The position numbers were made by a program, and so were the translations under genes. DNA of 64,000 bases from G965220205 sp965220205 (GTDB lineage: Bacteria > Chloroflexota > Dehalococcoidia > Lucifugimonadales > Australimonadaceae), in NCBI GenBank assembly GCA_965220205.1, contig OZ244812.1:248001-312000 (forward strand), in the 5' to 3' direction. Position 1 is the first letter of the stretch. Every line of letters starts with the position of its first letter. A model generated the notes under the pieces. It was given only the letters and a program-made list of their open reading frames with translations, searched no databases and was not told the DNA's origin. Positions 31,082-38,727 of the stretch are shown here, piece after piece.

Positions 31082-31359
31082 GCCCCCCAACCACATCCGT
31101 CTGACCGAAAGCTCGAAAGCCAACGCTGAGTTGCTCTTGACCCACCAAACGGGGCGTCACGAGGATGACAAACCGGCGGAATTACAAAGGCTCAGGGATC
31201 ATTGCCTAGACTAGGGGAGAAGCCAAGGATCCATTGTACTGTCATATTGATCTGCGACCCTATGCAGGGTAACCACCCCCAAGGAGTACATGCTTGGCGC
31301 TCGACAGGCCCCAAGTGCAGTAGGAGATGGCGGGCGGAGCTCGGCGCCAATCGGTTCGG

Positions 31360-31551
31360 TTTGGCGTGCTGGTGTTCTCGCCATTGGCGCCGCTCCAGCA
31401 GTCCGGCGTGGCGGCAGCGATCACGATCGCGTACGCGCTGATTCCCGCCGTGCGGGTAGTGCCGCGGCGATGGTCGTGTGGAGGGGCGCGGCAGAACCTG
31501 CGACTGCGCCACGCCGTGGAGCGAGGGCGAACCGCGCTCAGGAAGCAGCCA
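31360..31551 (+). pseudogene. remnant of an RND/MMPL exporter C-terminus
   Basis: The frame reads FGVLVFSPLAPLQQSG, then AAITIAYALI and RQNLRLRHAVER. It lines up without gaps and at about 50% identity with the C-terminus of the next gene (FAVLTLSPLQSFEHFG, AAITIAYALI, YQNMRMRSMVER). No start or upstream helices exist. It is a diverged tail fragment, probably of a former tandem copy. Confidence 0.65.
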
Positions 31552-31603
31552 TAGCCGGTCTCTCTCCGGCCCCCGCTTGCCGCCGCCCGTGGGCGTATCG
31601 AGA

Positions 31604-32326
31604 ATGGCGCCCATGAACAGAGTGTTCGACTGGCTGAGCTGGCTGGTGACGGTGCGCCCGTGGGTCACGCTTGCCTTCATCGCGATTGTGACATTGGCGT
31701 TGGCCGCCGGGCTTGCGCTGCGAGCGCCGGTGGCGGAGAACGAGGCCTTCCTCCCTCGGGATAGCGGCGTCGCCAAGGCGTTGGAGGAGATCGAGACCCT
31801 CTTCGGGGACTCCGGCGTCGTCGTGGTAACGCTCGTCTTCCGTGGTGAAGTGCTCACGCCTGATGGACTCGCCCAGATAGACGGCTTGCTCGGCCGCATC
31901 GTTAGCGACCCGGGCGTAGGCGGACTCCTGCCGTCCGTCGGCGCAGTCGCCGCCCCCTACACGATCCACGTGATCCATCGCTACCGGGAAGAGTTCGCCA
32001 AGCGGCGCAACCCGGAGGCGGCGGCGATCCGCACGCTCGCCACCACTGGCTCGGCTCTGCTGGGCTCGGCGCTGACGACAGCGCTCGGGTTCGCGGTGCT
32101 GACGCTGTCGCCGCTGCAATCATTCGAGCACTTCGGCATCACGGCGGCGATCACGATCGCTTACGCGCTGATCGTCTCAATCCTGGTGGTGCCGCCCGCC
32201 ATGACGGTCTGGGGCGCCTACCAGAACATGCGGATGCGCTCGATGGTAGAGCGCCTGTGGAACGAGCTTGACGTCTTCATCGAGGACACGCACCGGCGCC
32301 ACAAGCAGGACCAAGACTCGTCGTAG
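31604..32326 (+). CDS. internally deleted RND-superfamily (MMPL-type) exporter
   Basis: A 240-aa product, whereas RND/MMPL exporters usually have 700-1000 residues. The N-terminus is a normal first helix and start of the outer domain (MNRVFDWLSWLVTVRPWVTL, AFLPRDSGVAKALEEIETLFGDSG). Around residue 118 it jumps to the end of a transmembrane block (VIHRYREEFAKRRNPEAAAIRTL, then SALTTALGFAVLTLSPLQSFEHFG). The frame is kept, but most helices and the proton-relay region are absent, so transport is unlikely. ATG 31613 is an alternative start. Confidence 0.7.
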   Translation: MAPMNRVFDWLSWLVTVRPWVTLAFIAIVTLALAAGLALRAPVAENEAFLPRDSGVAKALEEIETLFGDSGVVVVTLVFRGEVLTPDGLAQIDGLLGRIVSDPGVGGLLPSVGAVAAPYTIHVIHRYREEFAKRRNPEAAAIRTLATTGSALLGSALTTALGFAVLTLSPLQSFEHFGITAAITIAYALIVSILVVPPAMTVWGAYQNMRMRSMVERLWNELDVFIEDTHRRHKQDQDSS

Positions 32327-32336
32327 GACGGTATCC

Positions 32337-32364
32337 GAGGGCGGGCGAAACTCGTCGCGCCCTC
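32337..32364 (+). terminator. possible terminator hairpin
   Basis: GAGGGCG (32337-32343) pairs with CGCCCTC (32358-32364). There is no T tract. It stands between the RND remnant and the dioxygenase operon. Confidence 0.3.
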
Positions 32365-32550
32365 GCGCCACTAGGGCTGTGAGCGGGCCAAAGGAGACTG
32401 TACTGCGACCGATGGCGCAGCATCCGGAGAGGGTGGAGACACGCCAGGGGAACGCGGACGACAACCTCGCGTGCGCGGCGGCTTTCGTATGCCGTTTCGT
32501 TGTGGTTCAATACGCCTTGCACTCGGACCCCTTCCACATAGGAGGCGGAA

Positions 32551-33900
32551 TTGGTAGCCATAGACCGTCCCATGAGCAAGCTTGTCGACACCAACGGCGG
32601 CAGGGTAAGCCGTGAGATTTTCTGCAACCAGGAGATATACGACCAGGAGATGGAGCAGGTCTTTGCCCGGTCGTGGCTCTTCGTCGGCCACGAGAGCCAG
32701 ATACCCAACGCTGGCGACTTCATGCGCTCGCGCATGGGCGAAGAGCAGGTCATCGTTACGCGGGACAAAGACCATCAGATTCACGTCCTGCTGAACTCGT
32801 GCCGGCACCGGGGCAACATGGTCTGCCGGTACGACGAGGGCAACGCGCTGGCGTTTACCTGCTCGTTCCACGGGTGGGTCTACGACACCTCCGGCGCCGT
32901 CGTGGGGCTGCCCTTCAACGACGGCGGCTACGACGGCATGCCCAAGCAGGACTGGGGACTCCTCCAGGCGCGAGTGGAGCTGTTCCAGGGGACGATCTGG
33001 GCAACCTGGGACCGCACCGCGCCCAGCTTCGTCGATTACCTGGGCGGCTGTGAGCTCTACCTGGGCACCCAGCTGCTCGGCACCGACGGCTCGGAGAACG
33101 GAGCCGAGGTTCTCGGCGGCGTCGTCAAGTGGCGGCTCGGCTGCAACTGGAAGGTGCCGACCCCAGACGTGGACACGACCCACGGATGGATCACCCACCG
33201 CTCCATAGCCGTGGCGCTCGGCGTGGGTGCGACGGGAAACCCCGTTCGCCCGCAGCAAGGCCGGTCCGAGAGCATCGGCGGACGAACGCGCACGTGCGTC
33301 TCGTTCCCCGAGGGCCACACGATGTCGGTCACGGTGCCCCAAGAGGACGACCCGAGCTGGGCGGACAACGGCACCTGGGCCAACATGCCCCTGATCCGCG
33401 AGTACTTCCGCGAGAAGTACGAGCTCCGCAAGCAGCGTCTCGGCAAGCTCGCCAGCCTCTCCGTGGGCCCGGCCATCTTCCCGAACGAGGGGTGGCTCGG
33501 CCGCGTGGTCCGGATCATGCACCCCCACGGACCAGGCACGACCGAGATATGGACCTACTTCTTCGTGGACAAGGACGCGCCTCAGGAGGTCAAGTCGGCG
33601 CTCGGCCACTACTACGAGCACTACTATGGCCCGGGCGGCATGACCCAGAAGGACGACATGGAGAACTGGTACCAGCTCACCATCGCCAGCAGGGGGCCGA
33701 TGGCCCGCAAGCTCGACCTGAACTACCAGATGGGCATCGACGACCCTCCGCTGCACGGGCCCTCGACCTACGGGTTGCCCGGCCTGTTCACCCGGACCGT
33801 CTACAACGACGAGAACCATCGCCGGTTCTACCAGCGGTGGGCCGAGGTTATGGAGGCCCGCGACTGGGACGAGATGCGCGTCAAAGAGCCGGCGAAGTGA
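32551..33900 (+). CDS. ring-hydroxylating dioxygenase, alpha (large) subunit
   Basis: A 449-aa catalytic subunit of a Rieske non-heme iron oxygenase that adds O2 to aromatic rings to give cis-dihydrodiols. Rieske ligands are Cys84-x-His86 and Cys104-x2-His107 (CRHRGNMVC, CSFHGW). The mononuclear iron site is His211 and His216 (HGWITH), with bridging Asp208. GGAGG (32541-32545) lies five bases before TTG 32551, which supports that start over ATG 32572. The beta subunit follows after 9 bp. No ferredoxin or reductase gene is adjacent. Confidence 0.92.
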   Translation: MVAIDRPMSKLVDTNGGRVSREIFCNQEIYDQEMEQVFARSWLFVGHESQIPNAGDFMRSRMGEEQVIVTRDKDHQIHVLLNSCRHRGNMVCRYDEGNALAFTCSFHGWVYDTSGAVVGLPFNDGGYDGMPKQDWGLLQARVELFQGTIWATWDRTAPSFVDYLGGCELYLGTQLLGTDGSENGAEVLGGVVKWRLGCNWKVPTPDVDTTHGWITHRSIAVALGVGATGNPVRPQQGRSESIGGRTRTCVSFPEGHTMSVTVPQEDDPSWADNGTWANMPLIREYFREKYELRKQRLGKLASLSVGPAIFPNEGWLGRVVRIMHPHGPGTTEIWTYFFVDKDAPQEVKSALGHYYEHYYGPGGMTQKDDMENWYQLTIASRGPMARKLDLNYQMGIDDPPLHGPSTYGLPGLFTRTVYNDENHRRFYQRWAEVMEARDWDEMRVKEPAK

Positions 33901-33909
33901 GGCGAAGGC

Positions 33910-34452
33910 ATGGTTGACGCACTATCCGACGAAGAACTCCGCCTCCGGTTCGAGGTCGAGGACTTCCTTTACTACGAGGCCGACCTGCTGGACGACCACC
34001 TGTACGACGAGTGGCTGGACCTGTTCACCGACGACGCTCGTTACTGGATGCCAATGCGGCGCAACGTTCCATCCCGGGACATGAGCGCCGAGATGACGGT
34101 CGAGAACCGCGATATGTCGTGGTTCGACAACGACAAGGAGACGCTTGAGAAGCGCGTGAAGCAGATTAAGACGGGAGTGCACTGGGCCGACGAGCCTCTC
34201 TCCCGCGTGTCGCACATGGTGTCCAACGTCCGCTTGTTGAGCTCCGACCCGTCCCAGGTCGGCCCCGGCGAAGTGCGCGTCAAGTGCCGGTTTTTGTTCT
34301 ACCGCAACCGGCACATCGACGAGGAGAGCACTTTCGTGGGCAAGCGGATCGACACGCTGCGCCGCGTCGACGGCCGTCTGAAGATTGCCAGGCGCGAGAT
34401 TTACCTCGACCAGAACGTCCTGCTCTACAAGAACCTCACCAGCTTCTTCTAG
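33910..34452 (+). CDS. ring-hydroxylating dioxygenase, beta (small) subunit
   Basis: A 180-aa cystatin-like beta subunit. It has the conserved opening (EVEDFLYYEADLLDDHLYDEWLDLF then DDARYWMPMR) and C-terminal strands (RRVDGRLKIARREIYLDQ). It supports the alpha3beta3 assembly of the enzyme coded upstream. It starts 9 bp after the alpha gene. Confidence 0.92.
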   Translation: MVDALSDEELRLRFEVEDFLYYEADLLDDHLYDEWLDLFTDDARYWMPMRRNVPSRDMSAEMTVENRDMSWFDNDKETLEKRVKQIKTGVHWADEPLSRVSHMVSNVRLLSSDPSQVGPGEVRVKCRFLFYRNRHIDEESTFVGKRIDTLRRVDGRLKIARREIYLDQNVLLYKNLTSFF

Positions 34453-34480
34453 CGCGGGAGTCATCGACGGCGGTGTGACC

Positions 34481-35707
34481 ATGACCGACCGGCCCACCTC
34501 AGCTCCCACGCTCAAGTTCGGCGTCATTGGCATCGGCAACGCCGGCGGCGGCGTGCTGTCCTCCATGCGCGACGCCCCAAACGTCGACGTCGTCGCCGTC
34601 GCGGATATCCGGCCCCATGCCCGCGACGCGTTCCAGCAGCGCTTCGGCGGGCGGGCCTACGAGACCGCCGAGGAGCTCTGCGCAGACCCTGAAGTCCAGG
34701 CTGTCTGGGTCGCCACGCCCAACCCCTTCCACCGGCCCCACACTGTCATGGCCGCCGAGCACGGCAAGCACGTCGTCGTCGAGAAGCCCATGGCCTTGAA
34801 CCTGAGCGAGGCGGCGGCCATGATCGACGCCGCCGACAGGAACGGCGTCCTGCTGCTGTCCGGTCACACCCGCGCCTTCGATCCCCCAGTGCAGGCCATG
34901 TCGCGCGTCATCCAGTCGGGCGAGATCGGCGCGCTGAAGGCAATGAACGACTGGTCGTTCACCAATTGGATGCTCCGGCCCCGCATGCCCGAGGAGGTTG
35001 ACGAGCATCTGGGAGGCGGCGTCGCCTTCCGCCAGGCGCCTCACCAGATAGACACCATCCGCTTTCTCGGCGGCGGCCTCGTCAAGAGCGTCCGCGGCAC
35101 GACGGGCACGTGGATGGAAGGCCGGATGGGCGCTCCCGGCTACTACGCCGCGTACCTGGAGTTCGAGGACGGCACGCCCGCGTCCATTTCCTACAACGGC
35201 TATGGTTACTTCCTCGCCAGCGAACTCCTCCCTTGGGAGCACGACGATCCAAGCGTCTCGGTGGAGCAGCGGTCGCAAGCGCGCCGAAACCTGCAGGCCG
35301 GAGACTGGGATGAGCAGCAGGCCAAGGACGACGGGCGCTTCGGCGGCGCCGTCGGCGTCCCTCAGGGGAGACCGGGCGGCGGCCGCCCCAGCCGGGAAGC
35401 CCGATTCATGAACGACCTGGGTCTGCTCATTGTGACCTGCGAGCGGGGCGTGCTCCGGCAATCGCCCAACGGCGTCTACGTCTACAACGACGACGGCGTG
35501 CGGGAGGAGCCCATCTCCGAAGCGGACGGCCTCGGCCCGTCGGACCCGACGTTGCAGGAGGCCTATGACGGCATCGTGTTGGGCAAGCCCATCTTTCACG
35601 ATGGACGGTGGGGGATGGCGACCCTCGAGGTCCAGATCGCGCTGATGCAATCGGCTCGCGAGCACAGGGAAGTGCTCCTGCGCCACCAGGTCCCCGTGCC
35701 CGCGTAG
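34481..35707 (+). CDS. Gfo/Idh/MocA oxidoreductase, phthalate dihydrodiol dehydrogenase-like
   Basis: A 408-aa NAD(P)-dependent enzyme with Rossmann motif GVIGIGNAGGG and the family EKP motif (VVEKPMALN). The second domain (NWMLRPRMPEEVDEHLGGG, APHQIDTIRFLGGG, RFGGAVG, FHDGRWGMATLEV) resembles the long Pht4 branch, which oxidises phthalate 4,5-cis-dihydrodiol to the catechol. Position directly after a two-subunit ring dioxygenase fits that step. ATG 34481 chosen; GTG 34475 is possible. Confidence 0.82.
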   Translation: MTDRPTSAPTLKFGVIGIGNAGGGVLSSMRDAPNVDVVAVADIRPHARDAFQQRFGGRAYETAEELCADPEVQAVWVATPNPFHRPHTVMAAEHGKHVVVEKPMALNLSEAAAMIDAADRNGVLLLSGHTRAFDPPVQAMSRVIQSGEIGALKAMNDWSFTNWMLRPRMPEEVDEHLGGGVAFRQAPHQIDTIRFLGGGLVKSVRGTTGTWMEGRMGAPGYYAAYLEFEDGTPASISYNGYGYFLASELLPWEHDDPSVSVEQRSQARRNLQAGDWDEQQAKDDGRFGGAVGVPQGRPGGGRPSREARFMNDLGLLIVTCERGVLRQSPNGVYVYNDDGVREEPISEADGLGPSDPTLQEAYDGIVLGKPIFHDGRWGMATLEVQIALMQSAREHREVLLRHQVPVPA

Positions 35708-36125
35708 AGCGCCACGCCCCACGACACTCGCCGCTGCGCCCCGTAGTGAGGAGGCCGGACGGCGCCTGCCGTCCCTTCCGGCGCTGGCAGGCGTTTCCAA
35801 ACGGTCTCATTTGGTCTCATTTAGTCTCATTTGCTCCTGAGCTTGAGCGGCGCTTCGGCCTGCCTCGTTCCCGTCTCGCTCGCAGCGTTGAGACGCCGTT
35901 CCGGACGGTTGCGGCCCGCAGGCGGGGAGGGCTCAGCGGTCTACCATCGTAGGCGGCTGACGGACGTTCGGGGAAGGGCCGGATGTCGTAGCGGGGGCGC
36001 CTCTCGCGAGCGGAGATGGATTCCGTGTTCAGGCGCTGGGAGTGTCGGCGGCGAGGGGGGAGTTTCGGAAGCGTGCTATGCTCAGCCCGGCCATTCCCAC
36101 GCCCCGGGCGATCGGAGTCCGCTGC
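35708..36125. other. intergenic region, 418 bp
   Basis: An 8-bp hairpin CGCCTGCC/GGCAGGCG (35763-35793) followed by TTTCC may end the dioxygenase operon. Three direct 10-bp repeats (GTCTCATTT) lie at 35803-35832. No gene seen. Confidence 0.4.
35803..35832. repeat. three 10-bp direct repeats
   Basis: GGTCTCATTT, GGTCTCATTT, AGTCTCATTT in succession. One helical turn per unit suggests a regulator binding on one face, or a simple repeat. Confidence 0.6.
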
Positions 36126-37409
36126 TTGAACCAGCCCTCTAGTCAGCGCGTTCTCACCGTCGCCAACGCGCCGATATTCTTCTCCTTCTTTCTGTGGGGA
36201 TTTGGGACCGGCGCGCAGCACCTGGCCCGGCCCCTCTTTGCATACGCGCTGACCGGCGACGTGTTCCTCGTCGCGCTGCTCATCTCCGTCAACGCAATTC
36301 CCCGCGTTTTCGTTGGCCCCGTCACCGGCATCTTGACCGACCGGTTCGGGCGCAAGCCGCTCAGCATCGCCGGGGCCAGCCTGCGCGGCGTCACCAACAT
36401 CGCACAAGCCTTCAGCGGCGACTACGTCACGTTCTTGGCGCTCGAGTTCACCGGACAGATCGGCGTCTCGATGTGGGGCACCTCGTCCAACGTGCTCGTC
36501 GCCGACATGACCAACCGGTCGAACCGGGCCCGCGTCATCGCCGTGCGGGGCATGTGCAGGCGGTCGGGTTTCGTGGCCGGTCCGCTGATCGGCGGCGTAC
36601 TCGCGTCGGCGTTCGGCCTCGAGTCGCTCTTCGTCCTCAATGGGGTGTCCAAGTTCGTGATTGTCTTCGTCGTTGTCTCCATGGTCGCGGAGACGAGGCC
36701 CCGCCGTACGCCGTCGCCCGAACCCGGGCCTTCTGCCGGACGTTCGGACGCGGCCCCGCGCCCCGCTTCCCGGCCCGCGCTCTCGGCGTTCAAGACACCC
36801 TCGTTCGTTGCTCTCGCCATCGTGGTCGTCGGCATGAGCATTACCCAGACCGCGGTCGTCCAGACGCTGTTGCCGCTCCACGCCCAGGAGGTTGTCGGGC
36901 TCGACGAGAGCCGCGTCGGTTTCGTGCTGTCGATTGTGGCCGTGACCGGTTTCCTAATGGCGTTTCCCAGCGGCATGTTGGCGGACCGGTTCGGACGAAA
37001 GATGACGCTCGTGCCGGGTCTCTTGCTCATGAGCCTCGCCAGCGTCATGCTGGCCGCGAGCGATGCGTACGGTCTACTGCTGCTTGTCGTCGTGATTAAA
37101 GGCGCGGGCGACACCATGACGATGAGCACGTCGTCCGTCTACGCGATGGACCTGGCGCCGCCCGAGGGCCGCGGAGCGTTTCTCGGCGTCGTGCAGTCGT
37201 TCCAGGCGGCCGGAGCGGTCGCCGGACCCTTGCTCGTCGGCGGTCTGTACCATGCCGAGGGCCCTGTTGTCGCGTTCGGGACGCTGGCGGCCCTGCTCGC
37301 GGCGGGGGCCGTTGTTCTGGCCCTACTCGGCCGCGAGACGGCCGGGTCCCGCTTCCGGATCGCCGACTCCACTGCGCCCGCAGTCGGCCCCCGGGACGGG
37401 GAGCGTTGA
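36126..37409 (+). CDS. MFS transporter
   Basis: About 427 aa and 12 helices. Motif A occurs in both halves (TDRFGRKPLS near residue 75; ADRFGRKMTLVPG near 285), and the central loop is Pro/Arg-rich. TTG 36126 has GGAG eight bases upstream; the frame is open to ATG 36078, an alternative. A drug/aromatic-compound exporter is possible. It overlaps the RNase D frame region (TTGA). Confidence 0.85.
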   Translation: MNQPSSQRVLTVANAPIFFSFFLWGFGTGAQHLARPLFAYALTGDVFLVALLISVNAIPRVFVGPVTGILTDRFGRKPLSIAGASLRGVTNIAQAFSGDYVTFLALEFTGQIGVSMWGTSSNVLVADMTNRSNRARVIAVRGMCRRSGFVAGPLIGGVLASAFGLESLFVLNGVSKFVIVFVVVSMVAETRPRRTPSPEPGPSAGRSDAAPRPASRPALSAFKTPSFVALAIVVVGMSITQTAVVQTLLPLHAQEVVGLDESRVGFVLSIVAVTGFLMAFPSGMLADRFGRKMTLVPGLLLMSLASVMLAASDAYGLLLLVVVIKGAGDTMTMSTSSVYAMDLAPPEGRGAFLGVVQSFQAAGAVAGPLLVGGLYHAEGPVVAFGTLAALLAAGAVVLALLGRETAGSRFRIADSTAPAVGPRDGER

Positions 37410-37486
37410 CCCAGCAGCTTGCCGAACGGCTTGACTTGGCGGATCGACTGAACAGTCTGACTGAAGAGAGGCAACAGAGAAGAGAC

Positions 37487-38623
37487 GTGCAGCATTCTGA
37501 TGACCGGCCAGCGCTGATCGGCAAGCAAGCGGAGCTCGACCGCGCGATGCGGGCGATCGCGCGCGCCGATCGCGTCGGCGTTGACACCGAGGCCGACAGC
37601 CGCCACCACTATCCCGAGAAGGTGTGCCTTGTCCAGGTCGCCGCGGACGGGCGCGCGTACCTCATCGACCCACTGGCGCGGCTCGACCTGACAGCGCTGG
37701 GCCGAGTGCTGGCGAATCCGGCGGTCGAGAAGATACTGCACGGCGCCGATTTCGACCTGCGCGGGCTCAACCGCGATTGGGGGTTCACGGTTCGCGGGCT
37801 CTACGACACCAACCTCGCGGCCAAGATGGCGGGACTCGAGCGCCTCGGACTCGCCGCCCTCATTGAGGACCTGCTCGGCGTGACCATCCCCAAGGACTTG
37901 CGCCTCCGCCGCGCCGACTGGTCGAGGCGTCCGCTCACCGCTGAGGCCCTGGGCTACGCTGTGGAGGACGTGGTCCATCTCGGCGCCGTCCGCGACGCCA
38001 TCGACTCCAAGCTCGCGGCCCTGGGCCGTCGAGGGTGGGCAGCCGAGGAGTTCTCCCGCATCGAAGAGGTGCGCTATGAGCCGCCGGACCCCGACACCGC
38101 TTTTCTCGCCGTCAAGGGCACGCGCGCGCTAGACGGCAAGGGCCTTGCGGTCCTGAAGGAGCTGTTCGCGGTCCGGGAGGCGGAAGCGCGCAGAGCAGAC
38201 CGTCCTCCGGCGTTCGTGATCCCCGCCGAGGCGATGGTGTACCTGGCGGGGCGCCCGGACACTGAGTTGGACTGCGTGCCGGAGCTCGCAGCAAGCATCG
38301 TCAGACGGCTCGGGCGCAGCATCGAGCGAGCCCTGGCCGCCGGCGCCGCTGCCCCGCCGGTCCAGCGGCCTGCGCCGCAGTTTCCCTTCCGGCCCCGCCC
38401 CACGCCTGCGCAGATGAAGCGGCTTCAGCTGCTGAAGGACTGGCGGACAGCCGAGGGAGCGCGGCTGTCGCTCGATCCATCGCTGCTCTGGCCCATGCGA
38501 AGCCTCGAGCGGCTCGCCCGCGAGCCGCAAACGCTCGCCGCCGAGATCGAGTCCCCCGACGTTCGTGAATGGCAGCGGTCGCAGTTCGCCGGCTCGCTCC
38601 GCGAGGCGCTCCCGCGGGCGTAG
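37487..38623 (+). CDS. rnd: ribonuclease D
   Basis: A 378-aa 3'-5' exoribonuclease for tRNA maturation, close to the E. coli length. DEDD motifs are DTEADS, HGADFDLRGL and the late Tyr/Asp in YAVEDVVHL, followed by HRDC-type helical domains (AQMKRLQLLKDWRTAEG). GTG 37487 gives a typical N-terminus (DDRPALIGKQAELDRAMRAI); the frame extends to TTG 37406, which overlaps the MFS stop and has GGGGAG close by. Confidence 0.9.
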   Translation: MQHSDDRPALIGKQAELDRAMRAIARADRVGVDTEADSRHHYPEKVCLVQVAADGRAYLIDPLARLDLTALGRVLANPAVEKILHGADFDLRGLNRDWGFTVRGLYDTNLAAKMAGLERLGLAALIEDLLGVTIPKDLRLRRADWSRRPLTAEALGYAVEDVVHLGAVRDAIDSKLAALGRRGWAAEEFSRIEEVRYEPPDPDTAFLAVKGTRALDGKGLAVLKELFAVREAEARRADRPPAFVIPAEAMVYLAGRPDTELDCVPELAASIVRRLGRSIERALAAGAAAPPVQRPAPQFPFRPRPTPAQMKRLQLLKDWRTAEGARLSLDPSLLWPMRSLERLAREPQTLAAEIESPDVREWQRSQFAGSLREALPRA

Positions 38624-38706
38624 CGGAGAGCGTCTCGCCATCCCGTCGTTTCCGCGTTTGCTATCCTCTCCTCGCATATAGCCGACAGTCCCGGAGCGAG
38701 CAACCC

Positions 38707-38727
38707 ATGAGCGACGCCAATGACTAG
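38707..38727 (+). other. six-codon leader frame overlapping the next start
   Basis: ATG 38707 is the only start properly spaced (10 nt) from GGAG 38693. It codes MSDAND and stops at TAG 38725, inside the next gene, whose ATG is at 38720. It may couple translation, or be chance. Confidence 0.25.

Larger units (their letters stand above)
31029..31603. other. intergenic region with an RND remnant
   Basis: A short hairpin GGCCCG/CGGGCC (31056-31073) followed by CTTATTCT could end the methyltransferase transcript. The RND exporter tail remnant is at 31360-31551. The rest shows nothing I can name. Confidence 0.4.
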
